Shown: in pieces, positions 1 through 7,663 of the stretch
Position numbering within the stretch: position 1 is the first letter of the stretch
Layout: each line of letters opens with the position of its first letter
Assembly: GCA_964461865.1 (NCBI GenBank)
Contig: CAYWVK010000016.1
Coordinates: 1 to 13,540, forward strand
DNA from: CAYWVK01 sp964461865
GTDB lineage: Bacteria; Patescibacteriota; Microgenomatia; Levybacterales; UBA12049
Direction of reading: 5' to 3'
Length of the DNA stretch: 13,540 nucleotides
Notes under the pieces: model-generated
Seen by the model: the letters and a program-made list of their open reading frames with translations, nothing else
What the model was told of the DNA's origin: nothing
Database searches by the model: none
Position numbers and translations under genes: made by a program

Positions 1-1
1 A

Positions 2-1558
2 TCAAATTTTGGTATTACAAAACAAGCAACAGCAGTATCAACCGGCGAAGATGATTATTTAGAAGATGCTTATTTAAAAAAAACTACTGAAGAAACAACT
101 ACAGGAACTGGATTTGAGGGTTTAAAACCTTTATTACCAGTTTGGACAAAGTTCAGAGATATTGTTTATGTTCTTTTTGTTTTGGCTTTTGTTATTGTAG
201 GACTAGGAATAATGCTAAGAGTAAAAATTGATCCAAGAACTGTTATGACAATTCAAAACCAAATACCTAAAATTATTATTGGTATTATTCTTATTACTTT
301 TTCTTATGCAATCGCTGGATTTCTTATTGATATCATGTGGACGTTAATTTATCTTCTTATAAACCTTTTTGCTAGCGTGGATCCAAAAATAATGGAATTA
401 AATCCTGACACTAACCTTTCTTATTTAAAAACCTTTTATGATACCCAAAATCAAAATGTAATAAAATATGCACAGGAAACAATGGGAGCAAAAAATATTG
501 CAGTGGAATCTGCAAGAGGATTCGAGTCCATTATTGGAGCAGCTTTAGATAATGACCCAGGAAACGCATTGAAAATGTTACTAGGCTCAATTGTAGGAGG
601 CTCACTCGGAGGTACACTTGGAAAAGCCATTAGTGGAATTGCTAATTTTGGGGGATGGATAGGCTCAATTGTTGGTGTTATTGGGGGCGCAGCTATTGGA
701 ATAGCGAGCGCTAACTATATTACAGAAAAAATTGTAGGCTTAATTGCCTTTTTAGTTATAATTATTGCTGTTTTTGCTGCTTTATTTAGACTTTGGTTTA
801 AGCTATTGATAGCTTTTATTTATATTTTAATCGGTGTCGTATTAAGTCCACTCTGGATAATAACTGGGATAATTCCTGGAAGTAAATTAGGCTTTGGCTC
901 TTGGATAAAATACATGCTTTCAAACTTAATTGTATTTCCATTAACCATAGCTATGTTTTTAATTGGAAAAGTATTTATAGATGTTTTTGATAAGGCTGTT
1001 ACAGATGGTTCAGCTATGTTTGTTCCCCCTCTTATTGGTTATGGAGGAACGCTTGCACCAATTACTGCCTTAATTGCACTAGGAATTATTCTTGCTACTC
1101 CTAATGTTACAAAATATGCTCAAGAAATATTTAAGAGTCCAAAGCTTGACATGTCTCCTATTGGACAAGCTATAAAAAGTGGCGCTTCCCCTATAGCCTC
1201 TGGAGGAAAGAAAACTTGGGGAACACTTACTCGTTACCCTGATCAATATCGAGGTATAAAAGCTGGTGCCCTTCGTCAACTTGGTAGATCCATAAAAGAC
1301 GTTGGACAAACTGATGCACAGGAGTCAAGAAGAAACCATCCAATGGTAAACAAGACTCTTAATTGGATAGGACGACAAAAAGAAAAGATTGTTTCACCAG
1401 AAAAATACAGTGAGCCAAGAGCAAGATCTGCCGGAAGAGAGTATAACTCATGGGTTTATGAACCAGAAAAAACCAATAACCCCTCAGTTTCAAAAACACC
1501 CATAGTCCAAAAGGAAAATAAAAATAACAATGATGATGCACCAGGAGAAGTATTGTAA
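2..1558 (+). CDS. VirB6/TrbL-like T4SS channel protein, 5'-truncated by window edge
   Basis: The frame is already open at base 2, so this is the last 518 residues of a longer protein; a TTG at 182 lies inside a membrane segment and is not a convincing start. The visible part begins with a hydrophilic, Thr/Glu-rich stretch (residues 1-50). Membrane segments follow near 53-73, 88-125 (probably two), 245-290 (two, around the R263-L-W-F motif), 310-335 and 355-375. A hydrophilic, basic tail of about 140 residues completes it. A glycine-rich hydrophobic region at 195-237 interrupts the membrane segments. Multi-pass architecture with a central R/W-containing segment and a soluble tail is typical of the VirB6/TrbL family, which forms the inner-membrane part of the T4SS conduit. 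The neighbouring pilins, PrgI and VirB4 support that reading. The family call rests on topology and context, not on a diagnostic motif. The stop is TAA, 19 nt from the convergent stop of the next gene. Confidence 0.72.
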   Translation, partial: SNFGITKQATAVSTGEDDYLEDAYLKKTTEETTTGTGFEGLKPLLPVWTKFRDIVYVLFVLAFVIVGLGIMLRVKIDPRTVMTIQNQIPKIIIGIILITFSYAIAGFLIDIMWTLIYLLINLFASVDPKIMELNPDTNLSYLKTFYDTQNQNVIKYAQETMGAKNIAVESARGFESIIGAALDNDPGNALKMLLGSIVGGSLGGTLGKAISGIANFGGWIGSIVGVIGGAAIGIASANYITEKIVGLIAFLVIIIAVFAALFRLWFKLLIAFIYILIGVVLSPLWIITGIIPGSKLGFGSWIKYMLSNLIVFPLTIAMFLIGKVFIDVFDKAVTDGSAMFVPPLIGYGGTLAPITALIALGIILATPNVTKYAQEIFKSPKLDMSPIGQAIKSGASPIASGGKKTWGTLTRYPDQYRGIKAGALRQLGRSIKDVGQTDAQESRRNHPMVNKTLNWIGRQKEKIVSPEKYSEPRARSAGREYNSWVYEPEKTNNPSVSKTPIVQKENKNNNDDAPGEVL

Positions 1559-1577
1559 TAAATTAACTTAAAAATGA

Positions 1578-4556
1578 TTAAAATCTCAAAAACTCTTTAA
1601 AAAAGCTTTTTAATGCTTCAATCAGGCCTGAAAAACCCCCATATATAGAGTCTGTTCCAATTTTTCCAATAAACATTCTTGAAAATTCTGTTTTTGATTT
1701 TTTGGCAAGTCTTGCCCATTCTTTTTTACTAAAAAACGTATCAGCAACTACAGCTTCTCCTTTTGAATTCTTTTCTATTCTAACAGCTCTATTTCTAAAA
1801 TAATTACTTATTGTTATAACTTCTTCCGGAGTATATCTTCTTATTGGATCCGCGCTAAAAAACTTCCTATGTTCCCTTAACTCTTTTTCTAAAAGAAATG
1901 CGAACACTCCTCTTGCTTTATAGTTTTTATCCTTTAATTGAGGATCTTTTTCTACATATCTTTCCATCATAGACTCTGCTGTTTCTAAAACTTCTGGCTG
2001 AAAAACTAATTGCTCGAGTTCTGTTGTAATAAAACGAGGAACTGGCTTACCTGACTCTTTATCAACATACCATAAAATTCCTCTTTCTTTTTCTCTCCAT
2101 TTAAACTCTTGAATATCATAAGCGTATCTTATTTGTTTATAAATTCCATCCCAAAGTTTTTCACGTGCTTTTTCTTCATCAACAACTACTTTACCAAAAG
2201 AGTCATGCGATAAAATTTCTGGCAAACCTAACCCATGTTTTTTCATAAGGAACTCATATACTTTATATCCATATCCCAAATGATTAATCGCAAATTGCCT
2301 TTGTACATTGCTCTTAAAAGTAAAATTTTCTATGCTTTCAAGCTTAATTGTTTCCCCTGCTCCTCCTTGTAAAAAGTAAAGCAGGGAGTGCTCTTTACCA
2401 TCTTTACCTTTTGCCTTTATTCCTTCCCAAAAATTAAGGCTTATCCTGTCCAGTCCGAAGAAATTAAACACATCTCCATAATTTCCTTTTCCTCCTCTTT
2501 CTGATCCTTCTTGACTAATGCGATACCCTAATGTGTTTTGAAGTTTTGACCAACCATCAAAACCAACTGCGCTCGTATCGTTTCTTGCTGCAAGACCCGT
2601 CCAGTAAGTCATTGAAAAAGCCCAACTCTCAGCATAGCCAATATTTGATGATAGATAACTATCATCGCCAAAATCGTCTTTTATGTCTGTTAATTTTTCT
2701 GCCTTCGCAACTGCTCTAGCCATAGCTTCCCTAACCCATTTTGTGATTTTTGTATCTTTTTCAATTGAATTAAAAATGTTTAATTCCTTTAATCCACTAT
2801 TTTTTTTGCCTTTTTTACCATGACCCAAGCTTATTAAGCCTTCGTTGACTGCTTTTTTTAATCCCGCTAAGTCTTGAGGATAATCTTCCTTTTCAAACAC
2901 CTTTTTATAAATTTGCCTATAGAATTCCTTTGTTCCTTCTCCGTTTTGTCCCCCTAAGGCCTCCTCAAACATGTTTGTAACCCCTTCTTCTAAATCAAAA
3001 CCAATTTCGCCTATGTTATAGTAAGCTAGCAAGGCTCTTCTTATTGCTTTGCCTACCCTCCCTTGCTCTTCATCTTCTGTTTTTATACATTTCATAAAAT
3101 CATCGCTATTTATATCGGGAAGTTTTAAAATATTTAACAAACGTGAGTCGGAGTTTGTGAAATAATTATTATAATAAAGTTCTATTACGGTTTCTGGAAT
3201 TTTGCTATCGTTCCCCATAATGTTTCTGTATTTAATGTCCGCATTGTGAGATATCATAAATAACCAAACTTCATATAGAAGATGACTTCTTAATTCTTCA
3301 AATTTCTTATCTCTTTTATAAACAGTTTGCACCCTTCCGTCTTTATCGATAGTTTTTTCTCTGGTCATAAAATATCTAGGATCATAAAGCATTTCTCCAA
3401 AATTTATTGATCTATAAAGCTTATAAACAGCTATCTCTGAAAAAAGGTTAATTTCACTAGTGGAGTTAAAATCATGCCAATAAAGAATTTTGCTTCTTAT
3501 CCACGCCGTAAAGTTAGCTACATCAACTTCCTCTTTACCTGTTTCTTCATTTAATGTCAAAAGGCCAAATTCTCTTCCTGTTTTAAACTCATCTATTTCT
3601 GTTCCCATAATTGTCTCCATTAAGTCTTCTAAGCAACGTGGGAGCTGATTTTCATTTTCTTCTTCGGTCCCTCTAAATATATCTTTTAAACCAGGTGCTT
3701 CCTCGTTTCCTTTTATAAGCTCCTCTATAAGTTTTTTAAAACTCTCAACCTCAATTACTGAAGATGGATCCTTAGCATTTATAATTTTTTCAAGTATAAT
3801 GTCTGCGTTTTCTAGTCTTTTTTTAAGATTATTTTTTTTACTTAGATCTACAAGCCCCTTACCTACATAGTCTTTGTTTGCAAAAAATATTAATTCTTTT
3901 AATATACCAATTTCCGTTTCTGAATGAAGTTGTCTCGGATCACTTTTTCTTCTTTCTTTCTCTTCTTTATAAGCCGTCACAATTCCCTCTAGGCTGTCTA
4001 GGCTTCTTATTGTTTTTATAATTTTTTCCAATTGATTCTTAGGCAACTCTCCAAAAGAAGCTTCTTCTCTTCTTCTTTCCATTGAGCCATAGATTTCTTT
4101 TCCCATCACCGCTAACTCACCCATATCAGCACTAACACCCTCTAGAAACCCTAATGCTTGAGCTGTTTTTTCTGGACCAAATGATGAACTCATCATTTGC
4201 CTCATCTTCACTTGCTCACTTAAAAGCATCGCCTTATATTCAACCTCCGCTGTTGGATCATCTCCTTTTACCATTCTTGAAATAATGTCTTTTATTTTTT
4301 CATCATCTGTTAATCTTGGTCCAGGAGAAAAACTTTTCGTCTTTCTTGAATCAGTAGTTTCTTCGTTTTCTGTTTTTTGGGGCTGTGATCCTAAAGAAAC
4401 GCTTTCGTTTCCCCTTTGCTCGCTGTTTCCCCGTGGCACTTCAGACTTCTCGTCACTATCGTTTTCCGCCATAAAAATTACTCCTTCTCCATTTAGTCTA
4501 GGTTGATTGTCTTGTCTTGTCAACTCATCCTTACCATTTGGTTCTTGTTCTTTCAT
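1578..4556 (-). CDS. Very large soluble protein of unknown function
   Basis: I do not recognise this protein. It has 992 residues from the ATG at 4556, or 964 from an ATG at 4472. There is no signal peptide, no membrane segment and no P-loop. The first 90 or so residues are very polar (E, K, N, S, Q) and probably disordered. The rest looks mainly alpha-helical and highly charged, with several Trp/Tyr-rich patches in the second half. The C-terminus ends in a short amphipathic helix with a basic end. Start choice is open. The ATG at 4472 has AAGGAG 8 nt upstream and a TTGACA-17-TAGACT promoter. The 28 codons between the two starts, however, show coding-like composition (G+C highest at codon position 1, lowest at position 3; about 34% G+C against about 17% in the adjoining gap), so I give the longer form. 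It is transcribed away from the regulator at 4632 and towards the VirB6-like gene. A secreted effector or a cytoplasmic T4SS-associated protein are guesses only. Confidence 0.8.
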   Translation of the reverse strand: MKEQEPNGKDELTRQDNQPRLNGEGVIFMAENDSDEKSEVPRGNSEQRGNESVSLGSQPQKTENEETTDSRKTKSFSPGPRLTDDEKIKDIISRMVKGDDPTAEVEYKAMLLSEQVKMRQMMSSSFGPEKTAQALGFLEGVSADMGELAVMGKEIYGSMERRREEASFGELPKNQLEKIIKTIRSLDSLEGIVTAYKEEKERRKSDPRQLHSETEIGILKELIFFANKDYVGKGLVDLSKKNNLKKRLENADIILEKIINAKDPSSVIEVESFKKLIEELIKGNEEAPGLKDIFRGTEEENENQLPRCLEDLMETIMGTEIDEFKTGREFGLLTLNEETGKEEVDVANFTAWIRSKILYWHDFNSTSEINLFSEIAVYKLYRSINFGEMLYDPRYFMTREKTIDKDGRVQTVYKRDKKFEELRSHLLYEVWLFMISHNADIKYRNIMGNDSKIPETVIELYYNNYFTNSDSRLLNILKLPDINSDDFMKCIKTEDEEQGRVGKAIRRALLAYYNIGEIGFDLEEGVTNMFEEALGGQNGEGTKEFYRQIYKKVFEKEDYPQDLAGLKKAVNEGLISLGHGKKGKKNSGLKELNIFNSIEKDTKITKWVREAMARAVAKAEKLTDIKDDFGDDSYLSSNIGYAESWAFSMTYWTGLAARNDTSAVGFDGWSKLQNTLGYRISQEGSERGGKGNYGDVFNFFGLDRISLNFWEGIKAKGKDGKEHSLLYFLQGGAGETIKLESIENFTFKSNVQRQFAINHLGYGYKVYEFLMKKHGLGLPEILSHDSFGKVVVDEEKAREKLWDGIYKQIRYAYDIQEFKWREKERGILWYVDKESGKPVPRFITTELEQLVFQPEVLETAESMMERYVEKDPQLKDKNYKARGVFAFLLEKELREHRKFFSADPIRRYTPEEVITISNYFRNRAVRIEKNSKGEAVVADTFFSKKEWARLAKKSKTEFSRMFIGKIGTDSIYGGFSGLIEALKSFFKEFLRF
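4481..4486 (-). promoter_or_regulatory. Shine-Dalgarno site for internal start at 4472
   Basis: On the minus strand this reads AAGGAG, with a second GGAG just upstream, 8 nt before the ATG at 4472. It is one of only two strong Shine-Dalgarno sequences in the window. It lies inside the reading frame if translation begins at 4556, so it argues for a second, shorter product or for 4472 as the only start. Confidence 0.6.
4495..4523 (-). promoter_or_regulatory. Candidate sigma70-type promoter for the large minus-strand gene
   Basis: On the minus strand, a perfect TTGACA (4523-4518) is followed after 17 nt by TAGACT (4500-4495), a 4/6 match to the -10 consensus. Transcription would begin near 4488 and give a leader of about 16 nt that just contains the AAGGAG site. 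Unlike the plus-strand promoters here, its -35 is not preceded by C, and the predicted transcript has a normal ribosome binding site. Part of it lies inside the longer reading frame, so chance occurrence is possible. Confidence 0.45.
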
Positions 4557-4590
4557 ATGTCGTAATTTTAAAAAATATTTATTAATAAAA

Positions 4591-4621
4591 CTTGATATTA
4601 ACCTTATAAAATACTTACAAT
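4591..4621 (+). promoter_or_regulatory. Promoter of the ATPase/winged-helix gene, predicted leaderless
   Basis: CTTGATA begins at 4591. TTGATA (5/6 match) is followed after 18 nt by TACAAT (4616-4621, 5/6). Transcription would start about 4 nt before the ATG at 4632, and no Shine-Dalgarno sequence is present. An alternative -10, TATAAA at 4605-4610, pairs with TTAATA at 4582 (17 nt spacing) and would also leave a leader of under 20 nt. The element lies in the 75-bp gap shared with the divergent large gene. Confidence 0.55.
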
Positions 4622-4624
4622 ATG
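4591..4624 (+). promoter_or_regulatory. Three phased CTT-starting direct repeats, possible operator
   Basis: Three units beginning with CTT lie head to tail at 4591, 4603 and 4614, spaced 12 and 11 bp. The last two (CTTATAAAATA and CTTACAATATG) match at 8 of 11 positions. OmpR/PhoB-type winged helices usually bind tandem direct repeats of about 11 bp, and the downstream gene encodes such a domain, so autoregulation is plausible. In AT-rich DNA such similarity can arise by chance, and the first unit doubles as the -35 element. Confidence 0.25.
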
Positions 4625-4631
4625 ACTACCA

Positions 4632-5945
4632 ATGAAACACTTTGACTCTTTATACCCAAATGAATCCAGGGTTAATGAAATTGAGCAAATTATTAAGTTT
4701 TTAAAAGAAGGAAATAGCTGTCAACTTATTGGCCTTCCCGGAAGTGGAAAATCTAACCTATTAGGAATGCTTGCTTATAACCACAATATTCGTATTAAAC
4801 ATTTTGGAAAAAATCAAAAATTTGTTCATTTTGTCTACATGAACCTTGCCGAAGTTAAAGACCGCTCAATTTATGACGTAAATAAATACATTTTTTTAAG
4901 TCTTGCCGATTCCTTAAGAGACAGAGGATTAGATAAAGAACATAAAGAGGTTCATAAAATATTTAAGGAACATTTAAACCTAAATGATGAGCTAGTTCTT
5001 TTCCAAGGACTAAAGGAAGCAATAAGTTATCTAGCAATTGAAAAAAAAATCTCAATTATATTTTTATTTGATAGATTTAAAGAATATGCCCCATGCCTTA
5101 CAGGTGAATTTTTTGCAAATTTGAGAATATTAAGAAATGTTGCAAAATATCGTTTTTCTGTAGTTATTAGTTTAAATAGGTCACTTGAAAATATAATAAA
5201 AGATAACTTATTCTCACAATTTAGTGAATTCTTAAACGGAAAAATAGTTTATCTTCCTATATTCGATCAGCCTGGACTTGATTTTAGAATTAATTATTTA
5301 GAAAAACAATCAGGTAAAAATCTAAACAAAGAATTAGTTAAAAAAATAATTAACCTAACAAATGGCCATAGTAGATTAACTAAATTATCCATTGAAGCAT
5401 TAATCGATAATAAAATTAACAATAAGAACACGGAAAATAGCTTATTAGAAGAAGCATCTGTTCAATCAGCGCTTTTTGAGATTTGGAATTTTTTAACTCA
5501 AGATGAAAAAGAAGAGATAAAAAAAACGAAAAGATTAAAAAATTTAACTTTTCTTGAAAAAATAGGCTTAATTAAAAATTCAGAGATTACAATTCCTCTT
5601 TTCAAGCTTTTTATAGAAAAAAATCTTTATAAAAATCAAGTAGCTGAAAAGATAATTTTTGATAAAACCACAAACACAATAAAATTGGGAGAAAAAATAA
5701 TCTCTGATGAATTAACCTCTTTGGAATTTAATCTTTTAAGATTTTTAATCGAAAACGAGGGAAAAATTTTAGAAAGAGACGAAATAATTAACGCAGTCTG
5801 GAAAAATACAGCATCAGTTGCTGGAGTAACTGATCAAGCATTAGACCAATTAATTTTTAGGTTAAGAAAAAAAATAGAGCTAGACCCAAATAAGCCAAAT
5901 TATATACGCTCTGTTAAAGGACGAGGACTTCTTTATAAACCATAA
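4632..5945 (+). CDS. P-loop (STAND/AAA-like) ATPase with C-terminal OmpR/PhoB-type winged helix, probable transcription regulator
   Basis: The protein has 437 residues and two recognisable parts. The N-terminal half is a P-loop NTPase with Walker A GLPGSGKS at 34-41 and a hydrophobic beta strand ending in FLFDRF (D147) as Walker B. This is the layout of STAND/AAA-type regulatory ATPases. Residues 341-437 form a Trans_reg_C winged helix: a TSLEFNLLRFLIEN helix, then ERDEIINAVW, a recognition helix around 401-416 and the closing IRSVKGRGLLY hairpin. No receiver domain precedes it, so the ATPase part would be the sensor or oligomerisation switch in place of a phosphorylated Asp. The gene diverges from the large unknown gene and lies 38 nt upstream of the pilins, which makes both candidate targets. 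The ATG at 4632 has no Shine-Dalgarno site and sits where a leaderless start is predicted. Its ligand is not evident. Confidence 0.82.
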   Translation: MKHFDSLYPNESRVNEIEQIIKFLKEGNSCQLIGLPGSGKSNLLGMLAYNHNIRIKHFGKNQKFVHFVYMNLAEVKDRSIYDVNKYIFLSLADSLRDRGLDKEHKEVHKIFKEHLNLNDELVLFQGLKEAISYLAIEKKISIIFLFDRFKEYAPCLTGEFFANLRILRNVAKYRFSVVISLNRSLENIIKDNLFSQFSEFLNGKIVYLPIFDQPGLDFRINYLEKQSGKNLNKELVKKIINLTNGHSRLTKLSIEALIDNKINNKNTENSLLEEASVQSALFEIWNFLTQDEKEEIKKTKRLKNLTFLEKIGLIKNSEITIPLFKLFIEKNLYKNQVAEKIIFDKTTNTIKLGEKIISDELTSLEFNLLRFLIENEGKILERDEIINAVWKNTASVAGVTDQALDQLIFRLRKKIELDPNKPNYIRSVKGRGLLYKP

Positions 5946-5946
5946 G

Positions 5947-5977
5947 CTTGCATTTGTACCATTTTTTGCTTTACTAT
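5947..5977 (+). promoter_or_regulatory. Promoter of the cysteine-rich pilin-like gene, predicted leaderless
   Basis: CTTGCAT starts 2 nt after the previous stop codon. TTGCAT (5948-5953) is followed after 18 nt by TACTAT (5972-5977), with an overlapping TATAAA at 5975. Transcription is predicted to start at about 5984, exactly on the GTG start codon. This is the reason, together with the signal peptide, for choosing that GTG over the upstream TTG at 5948, which would lie inside the -35 element. Confidence 0.45.
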
Positions 5978-5983
5978 AAAAAT

Positions 5984-6835
5984 GTGAAAAAGATTTTATA
6001 TAGTTTTTTGCTTAGCTTTTTTTTTATTTTTCTTTTTACTTCAAATGCCCACGCTGCTAGTAATTGGCCCACTGAAAACGGAGGATGGGTTAGTGACAAG
6101 AAGTGTACAAATCCCGAAACAGAAAATCCAACAGCTTGTATTCTTACTGGTACAGGAAATGAAAACTATATGTGCTGCGAAGGCTACACGTGTGTATTAA
6201 AAGAAAATTGCGTAAATGAAAATCCCACTGTTCCCCTTTGCGGGAAATGCGTAGAGAATGATAAGGTTCCTGAACCAGAAAAACCAGGATTGGCTCCTTC
6301 AATAAGTTGCATTGACAACGGCCAAAGTGGCTGTGAAAAGGATGAGGATTGTTGTGATAACCCACCTGATCTTAGATGTGTAGTAAATGGAACAGCTCAT
6401 TCCCTTGATGATGCCTTAAAAAATTCTATGTGTACTAATGGGGATGATAATTTATACGTTGACATCGAAGATGCCAAGGATTATTTTGAAACCTTATTGT
6501 CTCCAGCCCAACCTGCTCCATGCTTAGAAAAAAATGAAGACGGTACTTGTAAATCTGTTGCAACATCTATCGGAATGCCTCTTGGGACAGATATTCAATC
6601 ATTTACGGAAAGTATTTTTAAAGTTGTCTTAGGCATATCAGGGGGAATAGCGTTAATTCTTATTGTTATTTCCGGTTATAGAATAATTTTTTCTAAAGGC
6701 AATCCGGAAAAATTACAAGGAGCAAAACAACAATTATCAGCCGCTATTGTTGGCTTATTGTTTATAATCTTTTCCTTGGTTATACTTGAAGTAATCGGAG
6801 TTAGTATTTTAGAATTACCCGGATGGGGTAATTAA
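5984..6835 (+). CDS. Secreted cysteine-rich protein with VirB2/TrbC-type pilin hairpin
   Basis: This is a 283-residue protein started at GTG 5984. Residues 1-24 form a clear signal peptide (VKK, long Phe/Leu core, cleavage after AHA). Residues 41-189 hold 16 cysteines, including two CC pairs (64-65 and 123-124) within spaced-Cys modules that resemble disulfide-knot domains. The C-terminal part (about 214-275) is a transmembrane hairpin. Its basic cytoplasmic loop, around SKGNPEKLQGAKQQ, matches the three following proteins and the VirB2/TrbC pilin pattern. The mature protein would therefore place a disulfide-rich domain outside the cell, anchored by the pilin hairpin. It could be a minor or tip pilin rather than the bulk subunit; that is inference. 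It overlaps no neighbour and ends 2 nt before the next start, so the two are probably co-transcribed. Confidence 0.75.
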   Translation: MKKILYSFLLSFFFIFLFTSNAHAASNWPTENGGWVSDKKCTNPETENPTACILTGTGNENYMCCEGYTCVLKENCVNENPTVPLCGKCVENDKVPEPEKPGLAPSISCIDNGQSGCEKDEDCCDNPPDLRCVVNGTAHSLDDALKNSMCTNGDDNLYVDIEDAKDYFETLLSPAQPAPCLEKNEDGTCKSVATSIGMPLGTDIQSFTESIFKVVLGISGGIALILIVISGYRIIFSKGNPEKLQGAKQQLSAAIVGLLFIIFSLVILEVIGVSILELPGWGN

Positions 6836-6837
6836 AT

Positions 6838-7152
6838 ATGAAGCATTTTGCATTAAACATTGGCAACTATAATATTACAGCGCCTAAAAACGTTCCTCAA
6901 GGCGGAAAAGGAATGTTTGAAAAAGTTCTTGAAACAGGTATTAACATTCTTTTTCTAGTTGCTATTTTACTTTCTCTTTTATATTTAATTTACGGTGGAA
7001 TTGATTGGATTAGATCCGAGGGAGATAAACAAAAAGTAGAATCAGCAAAGAAAAAAGTTACCTATGCAGTTATTGGACTTGTAATTACTTTTTTGGCATT
7101 TTTAATTATCAGGGTAATTGGAACAGTATTTGGAGCAAATAGCATAGTTTAA
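6838..7152 (+). CDS. VirB2/TrbC-type pilin-like small membrane protein
   Basis: The protein has 104 residues. A polar N-terminus of about 30 residues is followed by TM1 (33-54), a charged loop with SEGDKQKVESAKKK (60-73), and TM2 (73-97). The loop motif GIDWIRSEGDKQKV and the following TYAVIGL are shared with the other pilins in the cluster. No cleavable signal peptide is evident, unlike the pilin at 7200. The ATG lies 2 nt after the upstream stop, which suggests translational coupling. A possible extra promoter, TTGAAG-18-TAGAAT (6786-6815), lies in the end of the upstream gene but is weak. The likely role is structural subunit of the T4SS filament or an inner-membrane pilin relative. Confidence 0.78.
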   Translation: MKHFALNIGNYNITAPKNVPQGGKGMFEKVLETGINILFLVAILLSLLYLIYGGIDWIRSEGDKQKVESAKKKVTYAVIGLVITFLAFLIIRVIGTVFGANSIV

Positions 7153-7159
7153 GAAAACA

Positions 7160-7189
7160 CTTGACAAAAAGAAAAATACATCGTAGCAT
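7160..7189 (+). promoter_or_regulatory. Promoter of third pilin gene, predicted leaderless
   Basis: CTTGACA at 7160 contains a perfect TTGACA (7161-7166), followed after exactly 17 nt by TAGCAT (7184-7189, 4/6). Transcription would start at about 7196, 4 nt before the ATG at 7200. No Shine-Dalgarno sequence is present in the 47-nt gap. Confidence 0.55.
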
Positions 7190-7199
7190 TTAATTAACA

Positions 7200-7613
7200 A
7201 TGAAAAAAATATTAGCAATCTTAACTCCTGCATACATATTTTTATCTCCTAGTTCTTTTGTTTTCGCAAAGGATGTAATCATAAATCCTTGCCCTGAAGG
7301 CGCCACTGGAATATCTGCTGCTCTTTGCACCATAAGAGTTGGAGATTTTGGTGGTTTAATTTCAGTTTTAATAAACGCCGCTTTTGTAATAGCAGTAATA
7401 ATAGCTCTTGCTTATTTAATTTATGGGGGTATTCGTTGGATTATGTCTCAGGGAGATAAAACTAAGGTTGAAAATGCCAGAAATCATGTAATTGCAGCTG
7501 TACTTGGTTTAGTTATTGTTTTTATGGCATACCTGATTATAAATATTGTACTTCAAGTATTTACAGGAGGCGGATTTGAACAGCTAAAAATACCTTCCGT
7601 TGATGATTTATAA
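7200..7613 (+). CDS. VirB2/TrbC-type pilin with signal peptide
   Basis: This 137-residue protein has the full architecture expected of a VirB2/TrbC pilin precursor. A signal peptide covers residues 1-23 (MKK start, hydrophobic core, cleavage after VFA). A short segment with two cysteines (31 and 43) follows, then TM1 (53-77), a basic loop with SQGDKTKVENARNH (83-96) and TM2 (97-120), and finally a short polar tail. The two cysteines could form a disulfide on the outer face. It is the best candidate in the window for the main pilus subunit, because it alone combines a signal peptide with a short, simple pilin body. That ranking is inference. It has its own predicted promoter, so its level could be set separately from its neighbours. 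Confidence 0.82.
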   Translation: MKKILAILTPAYIFLSPSSFVFAKDVIINPCPEGATGISAALCTIRVGDFGGLISVLINAAFVIAVIIALAYLIYGGIRWIMSQGDKTKVENARNHVIAAVLGLVIVFMAYLIINIVLQVFTGGGFEQLKIPSVDDL

Positions 7614-7663
7614 ATAACCTTTCTATTTAAGCTTGTATTCCTCTTTTTGCATAAAATAGCATT

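Noticed and set aside
1601..1614. AT-rich palindrome AAAAAGCTTTTT near the convergent gene ends, as a possible bidirectional terminator
   Set aside because: It lies inside the coding end of the minus-strand gene, has almost no G+C in the stem and no loop, and such palindromes are common in AT-rich DNA.
4578..4589. Perfect palindrome TTTATTAATAAA in the divergent intergenic region, as an operator
   Set aside because: Only A and T, 12 bp, in a very AT-rich gap; expected by chance, and the neighbouring winged helix is of a type that binds direct repeats.
5948..5983. Upstream TTG start for the cysteine-rich pilin
   Set aside because: It would fall in the -35 element and would put 12 extra residues ahead of a textbook signal peptide that begins at the GTG at 5984.
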